Positions 1 through 11,408 of a DNA stretch of 64,000 nt are shown here, in pieces. The position numbers and the translations under genes are program-made. The notes beneath the pieces are model-generated. The model saw only the letters and a list, made by a program, of their open reading frames with translations. It was not told the DNA's origin and did no database searches. The stretch is taken from positions 20,479,751 to 20,543,750 of the forward strand of contig OZ024749.1 of NCBI GenBank assembly GCA_964016885.1. The letters are read 5' to 3'. The number at the start of each line of letters is the position of its first letter. Position 1 is the first letter of the stretch. Origin of the DNA: Eledone cirrhosa (lineage: Eukaryota; Mollusca; Cephalopoda; Octopoda; Eledonidae).

Positions 1-65
1 CAGCTAGGTGAACTGTGACTGTTGGCACAGTACAGTGGACTATACCATACTGTGGTACCTACTTA

Positions 66-130
66 CAGCTAGGTGGACTGTGACTGTTGGCACAGTACAG
101 TGGACTATACCATACTGTGGTACCTACTTA
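66..130 (+). repeat. Reference 65-bp monomer variant
   Basis: This differs from the 63-bp form by GTTGGCACAGTACAG in place of GTTGACAGTACAG, a net gain of two bases. Related 65-bp spacers elsewhere are GACATAGTA, GACACAGTA, GACACCGTA, GGAGCAGTA, GGGACAGTA and GGCTCAGTA. Because 65 is not a multiple of three, each such copy shifts the plus-strand frame and usually ends the open frame within one monomer. Confidence 0.9.
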
Positions 131-453
131 CAGCTAGGTGGACTGTGACTGTTGGCACAGTACAGTGGAATATATCATACAGTGGTACCTACTTACAGCT
201 AGGTGGACTGTGACTGTTGACATTACAGTGGACTATACCACACTGTGGTACCTACTTACAGCTAGGTGGACTGCGACTGTTGGCACAGTACAGTGGACTA
301 TACCGTACTTTGGTACCTACTTACAGCTAGGTGGACTGCGACTGTTGGCACAGTACAGTGGACTATACCAGACTGTGGTACCTACTTACAGCTAGGTGGA
401 CTGTGACTGTTGACACCGTACAGTGGACTATACCATACTGTGGTACCTACTTA
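131..453 (+). repeat. Cassette E copy
   Basis: Cassette E is a fixed succession of diagnostic monomers: one with GGAATATATCATACAGTGG, one with the GACATTAC or GACAGTAC spacer and CCACACTG, one or more with CTGCGACTG (a CpG), one with CCAGACTG, and one with the GACACCGTA spacer (a second CpG). In the first monomer the usual ACTGT is ACAGT, which abolishes the internal dyad. Private change here: TACCGTACTTTGG at about 301-312. Confidence 0.8.
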
Positions 454-581
454 CAGCTAGGTGGACTGTGAGTGTTGAGAGTACAGTGGACTATACCATA
501 CTGTGGTACCTACTTACAGCTAGGTGGACTGTGACTGTTGGCACAGTACAGTGAACTATACCATACTGTGGTACCTACTTA

Positions 582-711
582 CAGCTAGGTGGACTGTGAC
601 TGTTGGCACAGTACAGTGGACTATACCACACTGTGGTACCTACTTCCAGCTAGGTGGACTGTGACTGTTGGCACAGCACAGTGGACTATACCACACAGTG
701 GTCCCTACTTA
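582..711 (+). repeat. Cassette S copy (short form)
   Basis: Cassette S consists of a monomer ending CTACTTCCAG, one with GCACAGCACAGTGG, and one with CCACACTG and GGTCCCTAC. Here the last two are the same monomer, which reads CCACACAGTGGTCCC. Confidence 0.78.
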
Positions 712-784
712 CAGCTAGGTGGACTGTGACTGTTGACATAGTACAGTGGACTATACCAGACTGTGGTGCCTACTTACAGCTAGG

Positions 785-841
785 TGGACTGTGACTGTTG
801 ACAGTACAGTGGACTGTGACTGTTGACAGTACAGTGTACTA
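785..841 (+). repeat. 25-bp module duplication (GTTGACAG / GTGTACT type)
   Basis: A second, separate 25-bp duplication with GTTGACAG in both copies and CAGTGTACTATACC after it. It recurs near 3.80, 8.17, 8.64, 16.02, 23.50, 23.91, 24.06, 31.85, 36.19, 38.52, 40.09, 49.76, 51.95, 53.40, 54.90, 56.01, 57.31, 59.51, 60.69, 62.26 and 62.92 kb. Single-copy GTGTACT monomers at 24.66, 41.89, 53.88, 61.17 and 63.39 kb look like reversions by loss of one module. Confidence 0.82.
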
Positions 842-1119
842 TACCAGACTGTGGTACCTACTTACAGCTAGGTGGACTGTGACTGTTGACATAGTACAGT
901 GGACTATACCAACTGTGGTACCTACTTACAGCTAGCTGGACTGAGCTGTTGACATAGTACAGTGGACTATACCATACTGTGGTACCTACTTACAACTAGC
1001 TGGACTTTGACTGTTGACAGTACGATGGACTACACCATACTCTGGTACCTACTTACAGCTAGGTGGACTGTGACTGTTGACATAGTACAGTGGATTATAC
1101 CAACTGTGGTACCTACTTA

Positions 1120-2099
1120 CAGCTATGTGGACTGAGCTGTTGACATAGTACAGTGGACTATACCAGACTGTGGTACCTACTTACAGTTAGTTGGACTGTG
1201 ACTGTTGGAGCAGTACAGTGGACTATACCATACTGTGGTACCTACTTACAGCTAGGTGGACTGTGACTGTTGACAGTACCGTGGACTATACCATACTGTG
1301 GTACCTACTTACAGCTAGGTGGACTATGACTGTTGACAGTACAGTGGACTATACCAGACTGTGGTACCTACTTACAGCTAGGTGGACTGTGACTGTTGGC
1401 AGTACAGTGGACTGTGACTGTTGGCATTACAGTGGACTCTACCATACTGTGGTACCTACTTACAGCTAGGTGGACTGTGACTGTTGATAGTACAACGGAC
1501 TATACCATACTGTGGTATCTACTTACAGCTAGGTGGACTGTGACTGTTGACAGTACAGTGGACTATACCAGACTGTGGTACCTACTTACAGCTAGGTGGA
1601 CTGTGACTGTTGACAGTGGACTATACCATACTGTGGTACCAACTTACAGCTAGGTGGACTGTGACTGTTGACAGTACAGTGGACTATACCAGACTGTGGT
1701 ACCTACTTACAGCTAGGTGGACTGTGACTATTGGCAGTACAGTGGACTATACCATACTGTGGTGGTGCCTACTTACAGCTAGGTGGACTGCGACTGTTGG
1801 CACAGTACAGTGGACTATACCATACTGTGGTGGTGCCTACTTACAGCTAGGTGGACTGTGACTGTTGGGACAGTACAGTGGACTATACCATACTGTGGTC
1901 CCTACTTACAGCAAGGTGGACTGTGACTGTTGGCACAGTACAGTGGACTATACCATACTGTGGTACCTACTTACATCTAGGTAGACTGTGACTGTTGACA
2001 GTACAGTGGACTATACCATACTGTGGTACCTACTTACAGCTAGGTGGACTGTGACTGTTGACAGTAGAGTGGACTATACCACACTGTGGTACCTACTTA
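1120..2099 (+). repeat. Cassette A copy, divergent
   Basis: Cassette A in full form is an ordered set of marker monomers: CAGCTATGTGG, GTTGGAGCAG, GTACCGTGG, CTATGACTTTTGAC, an 88-bp monomer, TACAATGG with GTATCTAC, CCAGTCTG, CTCTGACTGTTGGCCGTA, a 58-bp monomer, CAGCTAGTTGG, GGTGGTGCC, GTTGGGACAG, CAGCAAGG, ACATCTAGGTAGAC, GTGGACCATACC and GTAGAGTGG. This copy lacks the CCAGTCTG and GGCCGTA units, has TACAACGG, carries GGTGGTGCC twice (about 1761 and 1831) and has GGCATTACAG in its 88-bp monomer. Confidence 0.75.
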
Positions 2100-3003
2100 C
2101 AGCTAGGTGGACTGTGACTGTTGGCACAGTACAGTGGACTATACCATACTGTGGTACCTACTTACAGCTAGGTGGACTGTGACTGTTGGAACAGTACAGT
2201 CGACTATACCATACTGTGGTACCTACTTACAACTAGGTGGACTGTGACTGTTGGCACAGTACAGTGGACTATACCATACTGTGGTACCTACTTACAGCTA
2301 GGTGGACTGTGACTGTTGGCACAGTACAGTGGACTATACCATACTGTGGTACCTACTTACAGCTAGGTGGACTGTGACTGTTGGCACAGTACAGTGGACT
2401 ATATCATACTGTGGTACCTACTTACAGCTAGGTGGACTGTGACTGTTGGCACAGTACAGTGGACTATATAATACTGTGGTACCTACTTACAGGTAGGTGG
2501 ACTGTGACTGTTGACAGTACAGTGGACTATACCATACTGTGGTACCTACTTACAGCTAGGTGGACTGTGACTGTTGACAGTACAGTGGACTATACCATAC
2601 TGTGGTACCTACTTACAGCTAGATGGACTGTGATTGTTGACAGTAGAGTGGACTATACCACACTGTGGTACCTACTTACAGCTAGGTGGACTGTGACTGT
2701 TGGCACAGTACAGTGGACTATACCATACTGTGGTACCTACTTACAGCTAGGTGGACTGTGACTGTTGGCACGGTACAGTGGACTATACCATACTGTGGTA
2801 CCTACTTACAGCTAGGTAGACTGAGACTGTTGGCACAGTACAGTGGACTATACCATACTGTGGTACCTACTTACAGCTAGGTGAACTGTGACTGTTGGCA
2901 CAGTACAGTGGACTATACCATACTTTGGTACCTACTTACAGCTAGGTGGACTGTGACTGTTGGCACATTACAGTGGACTATACCATACTGTGGTACCTAC
3001 TTA

Positions 3004-3391
3004 CAGCTAGGTGGACTGTGACTGTTGGCACAGTACAGTGGAATATATCATACAGTGGTACCTACTTACAGCTAGGTGGACTGTGACTGTTGACAGTACA
3101 GTGGACTATACCACACTGTGGTACCTACTTACAGCTAGGTGGACTGCGACTGTTGGCACAGTACAGTGGACTATACCATACTTTGGTACCTACTTACAGC
3201 TAGGTGGACTGCGACTGTTGGCACAGTACAGTGGACTATACCATACTGTGGTACCTACTTACAGCTAGGTGGACTGCGACTGTTGGCACAGTACAGTGGA
3301 CTATACCAGACTGTGGTACCTACTTACAGCTAGGTGGACTGTGACTGTTGACACCGTACAGTGGACTATACCATACTGTGGTACCTACTTA
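3004..3391 (+). repeat. Cassette E copy (with extra 65-bp monomer)
   Basis: This has the GACAGTAC spacer in the second monomer and three CTGCGACTG monomers, one of them with CATACTTTGG. It is one 65-bp unit longer than the copy at 131. Confidence 0.8.
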
Positions 3392-3584
3392 CAGCTAGGT
3401 GGACTGTGAGTGTTGAGAGTACAGTGGACTATACCATACTGTGGTACCTACTTACAGCTAGGTGGACTGTGACTGTTGGCACAGTACAGTGGACTATACC
3501 ATACTGTGGTACCTACTTACAGCTAGGTGGACTGTGACTGTTGGCACAGTACAGTGGACTATACCATACTGTGGTACCTGCTTA

Positions 3585-3714
3585 CAGCTAGGTGGACTGT
3601 GACTGTTGGCACAGTACAGTGGACTATACCACACTGTGGTACCTACTTCCAGCTAGGTGGACTGTGACTGTTGGCACAGCACAGTGGACTATACCACACT
3701 GTGGTCCCTACTTA
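3585..3714 (+). repeat. Cassette S copy (short form)
   Basis: Same two-monomer form as at 582, with the normal CCACACTGTGGTCCC. Confidence 0.78.
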
Positions 3715-5013
3715 CAGCTAGGTGGACTGTGACTGTTGACACAGTACAGTGGACTATACCAGACTGTGGTACCTACTTACAGCTAGGTGGACTGTGACTG
3801 TTGACAGTACAGTGGACTGTGACTGTTGACAGTACATTGTACTATACCAGACTGTGGTACCTACTTACAGCAAGGTGGACAGAGCTGTTGCCATAGTACA
3901 GTGGACTATACCATACTGTGGTACCTACTTACAACTAGGTGGACTGAGCTGTTAGCACAGTACAGTGGACTATATTATACTGTGGTACCTACTTACAGCT
4001 AGGTGGACTGAGCTGTTGACATAATACAGTGGACTATACCATACTGTGGTACCTACTTACAGCTATGTGGACTGTGACTGTTGACAGTACAATGGACTAT
4101 ACCATACTGTGGTACCTACTTACAGCTAGGTGGACTGAGCTGTTGACATAGTACAGTGGACTATACCATACTGTGGTACCTACTTACAGCTAGGTGGACT
4201 GTGAATGTTGGCAGTACAGTGGACTATACCATACTGTGGTGCCTACTTACAGCTAGGTGGACTGTGACTGTTGACAGTTCAGTGGACTATACCATACTGT
4301 GGTGCCTACTTACAGCTAGGTGGACTGTGACTGTTGACATAGTACAGTGGACTATACCATACTGTGGTACCTACTTACAGCTAGGTGGACTGTGACTGTT
4401 GACATAGTAGTGGACTATACCATACTGTGGTACCTACTTACAGCTAGGTGGACTGTGACTGTTGACATAGTACAGTGGACTATACCATACTGTGATAACT
4501 ACTTACAGCTAGGTGGACTGAGCTGTTGACATAGTACAGTGGACTATACCATACTGTGGTACCTACTTACAGCTAGGTGGACTGTGACTGTTGACAGTAC
4601 AGTGGACTATACCATACTGTGGTACCTACTTACAGCTAGGTGGACTGTGACTGTTGACATAGTACAGTGGACTATACCAACTGTGGTACCTACTTACAGC
4701 TAACTGGACTGAGCTGTTGACATAGTACAGTGGACTATACCATACTGTGGTACCTACTAACAACTAGCTGGACTGTGACTGTTGACAGTACAATGGACTA
4801 TACCATACTCTGGTACCTACTTACAGCTAGGTGGACTGTGACTGTTGACATAGTACAGTGGACTATACCAACTGTGGTACCTACTTACAGCTAGGTGGAC
4901 TGTGAATGTTGGCAGTACAGTGGACTATACCATACTGTGGTACCTACTTACAACTAGGTGGACTGTGACTGTTGACAGTACAGTGGACTATACCAGACTG
5001 TGGTACCTACTTA

Positions 5014-5271
5014 CAGCTAGGTGGACTGTGACTGTTGGCACAGTACAGTGGAATATATCATACAGTGGTACCTACTTACAGCTAGGTGGACTGTGACTGT
5101 TGACATTACAGTGGATTATACCACACTGTGGTACCTACTTAAAGCTAGGTGGACTGCGACTGTTGGCACAGTACAGTGGACTATACCATACTGTGGTACC
5201 TACTTACAGCTAGGTGGACTGCGACTGTTGGCACAGTACAGTGGACTATACCAGACTGTGGTACCTACTTA
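5014..5271 (+). repeat. Cassette E copy (lacks GACACCG monomer)
   Basis: This has GACATTAC followed by GTGGATTATACC (private) and the CTTAAAGCTAGG variant that marks several later E copies. It passes directly into 63-bp monomers after the CCAGACTG unit. Confidence 0.78.
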
Positions 5272-6160
5272 CAGCTAGGTGGACTGTGACTGTTGACAGT
5301 ACAGTGGACTATACCAGACTGTGGTACCTACTTACAGCTAGGTGGACTGTGACTGTTGACAGTACAGTGGACTATACCATACTGTGGTACCTACTTACAG
5401 CTAGGTGGACTGTGACTGTTGGCACAGTACAGTGGACTATACCATACTGTGGTACCTACTTACAGCTAGGTGGACTGTGACTGTTGACAGTACAGTGGAC
5501 TATACCATACTGTGGTGCCTACTTACAGCTAGGTGGACTGTGACTGTTGACAGTACAGTGGACTATACCATACTGTAGTACCTACTTACAGCTAGGTGGA
5601 CCGTGACTGTTGACAGTACAGTGGACTATACCATACTGTGGTACCTACTGACAGCTAGGTGGACTGAGATGTTGACATAGTACAGTGGACTATACCATAC
5701 TGTGGTACCTACTTACAGCTAGGTGGACTGTGACTGTTGACAGTACAGTGGACTATACCATACTGTGGTGCCTACTTACAGCTAGGTGGACTGTGACTGT
5801 TGACATAGTACAGTGGACTATACCATACTGTGGTACCTACTTACAGCTAGGTGGACTGTGACTGTTGACAGTACAGTGGACTATACCATACTGTGGTACC
5901 TACTTACAGCTAGGTGGACTGTGACTGTTGATAGTACAGTGGACTATACCATACTGTGGTACCTACTTACAGCTAGGTGGACAGTGACTGTTGACAGTAC
6001 AGTGGACTATACCATACTGTGGTACCTACTTACAGCTAGGTGGAATGTGACTGTTGACAGTACAGTGGACTATACCATACTGTGGTACCTACTTACAGCT
6101 AGGTGGACTGTGACTGTTGACACAGTACAGTGGACTATACCAGTCTGTGGTACCTACTTA

Positions 6161-6689
6161 CAGCTAGGTGGACTGTGACTGTTGGCAGTACAGTGGACTG
6201 TGACTGTTGGCAGTACAGTGGACTATACCATACTGTGGTACCTACTTACAGCTAGGTGGACTGTGACTGTTGACAGTACAATGGACTATACCATACTGTG
6301 GTATCTACTTACAGCTAGGTGGACTGTGACTGTTGACAGTACAGTGGACTATACCAGTTTGTGGTACCTACTTACAGCTAGGTGGACTCTGACTGTTGGC
6401 CGTACAGTGGACTCTACCATACTGTGGTACCTACTTACAGCTAGGTGGACTGTGACTGTTGACAGTACAGTGGACTATACCAGACTGTGGTACCTACTTA
6501 CAGCTAGGTGGACTGTTACTGTTGACAGTGGACTATACCATACTGTGGTATCTACTTACAGCTAGTTGGACTGTGACTTTTGACAGTACAGTGGACTATG
6601 CCAGACTGTTGTGGTGCCTACTTACAGCTAGGTGGACTGTGACTGTTGGGACAGTACAGTGGACTATACCATACTGTGGTACCTACTTA
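6161..6689 (+). repeat. Cassette A copy, truncated at both ends
   Basis: Starts at the 88-bp monomer and ends after the GTTGGGACAG unit. Private changes are CCAGTTTGTGG near 6355 and CTATGCCAGACTGTTGTGG near 6596. Confidence 0.78.
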
Positions 6690-7198
6690 CAGCTAGGTGG
6701 ACTTAGACTGTTGGCACAGTACAGTGGACTATACCAGACTGAGGTGCCTACTTACAGCTAGGTGGACTGTGACTGTTGACAGTACAGTGGACTATACCAT
6801 ACTGTGGTACCTACTTACAGCTAGGTGGACTGAGCTGTTGGCACAGTACAGTGGACTATACCATACTGTGGTACCTACATACAGCTAGGTGGACTGAGCT
6901 GTTGACATAATACAGTGGACTATACCATACTGTGGTACCAACTTACAGCTAGGTGGACTGTGACTGTTGACAGTACAGTGGACTATACCATACTGTGGTA
7001 CCTACTTACAGCTAGGTGGACTGAGCTGTTGACATAGTACAGTGGACTATACCATACTGTGGTACCTACTTACAGCTAGGTGGACTGTGACTGTTGGCAG
7101 TACAGTGGACTATACCATACTGTGGTACCTATTTACAGCTAGGTGGACTGTGACTGTTGACAGTACAGTGGACTATACCAGACTGTGGTACCTACTTA

Positions 7199-7391
7199 CA
7201 GCTAGGTGGACTGTGACTGTTGGCACAGTACAGTGGAATATATCATACAGTGGTACCTACTTACAGCTAGGTGGACTGTGAATGTTGACATTACAGTGGA
7301 CTATACCACACTGTGGTACCTACTTAAAGCTAGGTGGACTGCGACTGTTGGCACAGTACAGTGGACTATTCCATACTGTGGTACCTACTTA
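7199..7391 (+). repeat. Cassette E copy, truncated
   Basis: Only the GGAATATATC, GTGAATGTTGACATTAC/CTTAAAGC and first CTGCGACTG monomers remain. The last carries GGACTATTCC as a private change. Confidence 0.78.
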
Positions 7392-8029
7392 CAGCTAGGT
7401 GGACTGTGACTGTTGGCACAGTACAGTGGACTATACCATACTGTGGTACCTACTTACAGCTAGGGGGACTGTGACTGTTGACAGTACAGTGGACTATACC
7501 ATACTGTGGTGCCTACTTACAGCGAGGTGGACTGTGACTGTTGACAGTACAGTGGACTATACCATACTGTAGTACCTACTTACAGCTAGGTGGACTGTGA
7601 CTGTTGACAGTACAGTGGACTATACCATACTGTGGTACCTACTGACAGCTAGGTGGACTGTGACTGTTGACAGTACAGTGGACTCTACCATACTGTGGTG
7701 CCTACTTACAGCTAGGTGGACTGTTACTGTTGACAGTGGACTATACCATACTGTGGTATCTACTTACAGCTAGGTGGACTGTGACTTTTGACAGTACAGT
7801 GGACTATACCAGACTGTGGTGGTGCCTACTTACAACTAGGTGGACTGTGACTGTTGGGACAGTACAGTGGACTATACCATACTGTGGTCCCTACTTAGAG
7901 CAAGGTGGTCTGTGACTGTTGGCACAGTACTGTGGACTATACCATACTGTGGTACCTACTTACATCTAGGTAGACTGTGACTGTTGTCAGTACAGTGGAC
8001 CATACCATACTGTGGTACCTACTTACAGC

Positions 8030-8971
8030 TAGGTGGACTGTGACTGTTGGCACAGTACAGTGGACTATACCATACTGTGGTACCTACTTACAGCTAGGTG
8101 GACTGTCACTGTTGGCACAGTACAGTGGACTATACCAGACTGTGGTGCCTACTTACAGCTAGGTGGACTGTGACTGTTGACAGTACAGTGGACTGTGACT
8201 GTTGACAGTACAGTGTACTATACCAGACTGTGGTACCTACTTACAGCTAGGTGGACTGAGCTGTTGCCATAGTACAGTGGACTATACCATACTGTGGTAC
8301 CTACTTACAGCTAGGTGGACTGTGACTGTTGACAGTACAGTGGACTATACCATACTGTGGTGCCTACTTACAGCTAGGTGGACTGTGACTGTTGACAGTA
8401 CAGTGGACTATACCATACTGTGGTACCTACTTACAGCTAGGTGGACAGTGACTGTTGACAGTACAGTGGACTATACCATACTGTGGTACCTACTTACAGC
8501 TAGGTGGACTGTGACTGTTGGCACAGTACAGTGGACTATACCATGCTGTGGTACCTACTTACAGCTAGGTGGACTGTCACTGTTGGCACAGTACAGTGGA
8601 CTATACCAGACTGTGGTGCCTACTTACAGCTAGGTGGACTGTGACTGTTGACAGTACAGTGGACTGTGACTGTTGACAGTACAGTGTACTATACCAGACT
8701 GTGGTACCTACTTACAGCTAGGTGGACTGAGCTGTTGCCATAGTACAGTGGACTATACCATACTGTGGTACCTACTTACAGCTAGGTGGACTGTGACTGT
8801 TGACAGTACAGTGGACTATACCATACTGTGGTGCCTACTTACAGCTAGGTGGACTGTGACTGTTGACACAGTACAGTGGATTATACCATACTGTGGTACC
8901 TACTTACAGCTAGGTGGACTGTGACTGTTGACAGTACAGTGGACTATACCATACTGTGGTACCTACTTACA
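8030..8971 (+). repeat. 471-bp tandem duplication
   Basis: The series GTGACTGTTGGCACAG, CTGTCACTG, 25-bp module with GTGTACT, GAGCTGTTGCCATAG and following 63-bp monomers occurs twice, 471 bp apart (CTGTCAC near 8105 and 8576; GTGTACT near 8214 and 8685). Related blocks recur at 15.9-16.8 kb and 23.4-24.7 kb with different spacings. Confidence 0.75.
8907..8969 (+). repeat. Reference 63-bp monomer
   Basis: This copy matches the most frequent base at each position as judged by eye. It carries two short dyads. ACAGTGG (30-36) faces CC-AT-ACTGT (43-51) around a six-base loop, so a 7-bp stem with a 2-base bulge is possible. ACCTA (55-59) faces TAGGT of the next monomer (5-9) around an eight-base loop. 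It contains one GGTACC (KpnI), one GTTGAC (HincII) and one AGCT (AluI) site. The 63-bp length is a multiple of three, and one plus-strand frame has no stop. Confidence 0.9.
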
Positions 8972-10179
8972 GCTAGGTGGACTGTGACTGTTGACAGTAC
9001 AGTGGACTATACCATACTGTGGTACCTACTTACAGCTAGGTGGACAGTGACTGTTGACAGTACAGTGGACTATACCATACTGTGGTACCTACTTACAGCT
9101 AGGTGGACTGTGACTGTTGACAGTACAGTGGACTATACCATACTGTGGTACCTACTTACAGCTAGGTGGACTGTGACTGTTGACACAGTACAGTGGACTA
9201 TACCATACTGTGGTGCCTACTTACAGCTAGGTGGACTGTGACTGTTGACAGTACAGTGGACTATACCATACTGTGGTGCCTACTTACAGCTAGGTGGACT
9301 GTGACTGTTGACATAGTACAGTGGACTATACCATACTGTGGTACCTATTTACAGCTAGGTGGACTGTGACTTTTGACATAGTAGTGGACTATACCATACT
9401 GTGGTACCTACTTACAGCTAGGTGGACTGTGACTGTTGACAGTACAGTGGACTATACCATACTGTGGTACCTACTTACAGCTAGGTGGACTGTGACTGTT
9501 GACATAGTACAGTGGACTATACCATACTGTGATAACTACTTACAGCTAGGTGGACTGAGCTGTTGACATAGTACAGTGGACTATACCATACTGTGGTACC
9601 TACTTACAGCTAGGTGGACTGTGACTGTTGACAGTACAGTGGACTATACCATACTGTGGTACCTACTTACAGCTAGGTGGACTGTGACTGTTGACATAGT
9701 ACAGTGGACTATACCAACTGTGGTACCTACTTACAGCTAACTGGACTGAGCTGTTGACATAGTACAGTGGACTATACCATACTGTGGTACCTACTAACAA
9801 CTAGCTGGACTGTGACTGTTGACAGTACAATGGACTATACCATACTCTGGTACCTACTTACAGCTAGGTGGACTGTGACTGTTGACATAGTACAGTGGAC
9901 TATACCAACTGTGGTACCTACTTACAGCTATGTGGACTGAGCTGTTGACATAGTACAGTGGACTATACCAGACTGTGGTACCTACTTACAGCTAGGTGGA
10001 CTGTGACTGTTGGAGCAGTACAGTGGACTATACCATACTGTGGTACCTACTTACAGCTAGGTGGACTGTGACTGTTGTCAGTACCGTGGACTATACCATA
10101 CTGTGGTACCTATTTACAGCTAGGTGGACTATGACTTTTGACAGTACAGTGGACTATACCAGACTGTGATACCTACTTA

Positions 10180-10267
10180 CAGCTAGGTGGACTGTGACTG
10201 TTGGCAGTACAGTGGACTGTGACTGTTGGCAGTACAGTGGACTATACCATACTGTGGTACCTACTTA
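10180..10267 (+). repeat. 88-bp monomer with 25-bp module (GTTGGCAG type)
   Basis: The 25-bp segment from GGACTGTGAC to CAGTACAGT is doubled, with GTTGGCAG in both copies. The same event marks cassette A at about 1382, 6167, 11.67, 12.58, 13.75, 19.51, 26.17, 27.53, 29.46, 34.16 and 39.29 kb, so it is one ancestral event spread by duplication. Confidence 0.85.
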
Positions 10268-10519
10268 CAGCTAGGTGGACTGTGACTGTTGACAGTACAA
10301 TGGACTATACCATACTGTGGTATCTACTTACAGCTAGGTGGACTGTGACTGTTGACAGTACAGTGGACTATACCAGTCTGTGGTACCTACTTACAGCTAG
10401 GTGGACTCTGACTGTTGGCCGTACAGTGGACTCTACCATACTGTGGTACCTACTTACAGCTAGGTGGACTGTGACTGTTGACAGTACAGTGGACTATACC
10501 AGACTGTGGTACCTACTTA

Positions 10520-10577
10520 CAGCTAGGTGGACTGTTACTGTTGACAGTGGACTATACCATACTGTGGTATCTACTTA
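10520..10577 (+). repeat. 58-bp monomer, ACAGT pentamer lost
   Basis: GTTGACAGTGGACT replaces GTTGACAGTACAGTGGACT, so one of the tandem ACAGT units is missing. It is a fixed component of cassette A (also near 1.60, 6.51, 12.00, 12.92, 14.08, 18.42, 19.85, 26.51, 27.87, 29.81, 34.50, 39.64 and 47.88 kb), and also occurs near 7.71, 15.55, 21.82, 23.10 and 31.33 kb beside GGTGGTGCC monomers. Confidence 0.85.
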
Positions 10578-10643
10578 CAGCTAGTTGGACTGTGACTTTT
10601 GACAGTACAGTGGACTATACCAGACTGTGGTGGTGCCTACTTA
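10578..10643 (+). repeat. 66-bp monomer with duplicated GGT
   Basis: CTGTGGTGGTGCC replaces CTGTGGTGCC. The gain of three bases keeps the reading phase. It usually follows the 58-bp monomer, and GGTACC is changed to GGTGCC, so the KpnI site is lost. Confidence 0.85.
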
Positions 10644-11408
10644 CAGCTAGGTGGACTGTGACTGTTGGGACAGTACAGTGGACTATACCATACTGTGGTG
10701 CCTACTTACAGCAAGGTGGACTGTGACTGTTGGCTCAGTACAGTGGACTATACCATACTGTGGTACCTACTTACATCTAGGTAGACTGTGACTGTTGACA
10801 GTACAGTGGACCATACCATACTGTGGTACCTACTTACAGCTAGGTGGACTGTGACTGTTGACAGTAGAGTGGACTATACCACACTGTGGTACCTACTTAC
10901 AGCTAGGTGGACTGTGACTGTTGGCACAGTACAGTGGACTATACCATACTGTGGTACCTACTTACAGCTAGGTGGACTGTGACTGTTGACAGTACAGTGG
11001 ACTATACCATACTGTGGTACCTACTTACAGCTAGGTGGACAGTGACTGTTGACAGTACAGTGGACTATACCATACTGTGGTACCTACTTACAGCTAGGTG
11101 GACTGTGACTGTTGAGAGTACAGTGGACTATACCATGCTGTGGTACCTACTTACAGCTAGGTGGACTGTGACTGTTGACATAGTACAGTGGACTATACCA
11201 ACTGTGGTACCTACTTACAGCTAACTGGACTGAGCTGTTGACATAGTACAGTGGACTATACCATACTGTGGTACCTACTAACAACTAGCTGGACTGTGAC
11301 TGTTGACAGTACAATGGACTATACCATACTCTGGTACCTACTTACAGCTAGGTGGACTGTGACTGTTGACATAGTACAGTGGACTATACCAACTGTGGTA
11401 CCTACTTA

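Larger units (their letters stand above)
1..960 (+). repeat. Left copy of about 2.9-kb-offset duplication
   Basis: Bases from 1 align with bases from 2874. Both start with the rare GTGAACTG monomer and continue through cassette E, the GTGAGTGTTGAGAGT monomer, the CTTCCAG/GCACAGCACAG pair and a 25-bp module. The offset is 2,873 bp at the E cassette and about 3,003 bp at the 25-bp module, so about two 65-bp monomers were gained or lost between the copies. Confidence 0.75.
2874..3860 (+). repeat. Right copy of about 2.9-kb-offset duplication
   Basis: This is the partner of the segment at the left window edge. Local differences include TACCTGCTTAC near 3577 and ACATTGTACT near 3834. Confidence 0.75.
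9925..10899 (+). repeat. Cassette A copy, complete
   Basis: All markers are present in order, so this is a good reference copy. Inside it are the 88-bp monomer (10180-10267), the 58-bp monomer (10520-10577) and the 66-bp monomer (10578-10643). CTGTGATACC near 10166 is private. Confidence 0.83.

Noticed and set aside
8937..8962. Promoter or transcription factor sites such as CTATACC (TATA-like), TGTGGT or TGACAG in every monomer
   Set aside because: These are short motifs present by chance in the consensus and repeated about 1,000 times. Nothing in the context supports a role.
8907..8969. CENP-B box in the monomer
   Set aside because: The box needs a TTCG...CGGG-type core; the consensus monomer has no CpG, and the CpG variants do not resemble it.
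10201..10584. A 127-codon open frame that recurs about nine times with nearly the same sequence
   Set aside because: The recurrence follows from duplication of cassette A as DNA. Indels such as GGCCGTA to GGCGTA at 19.74 kb break the frame without any sign of constraint.
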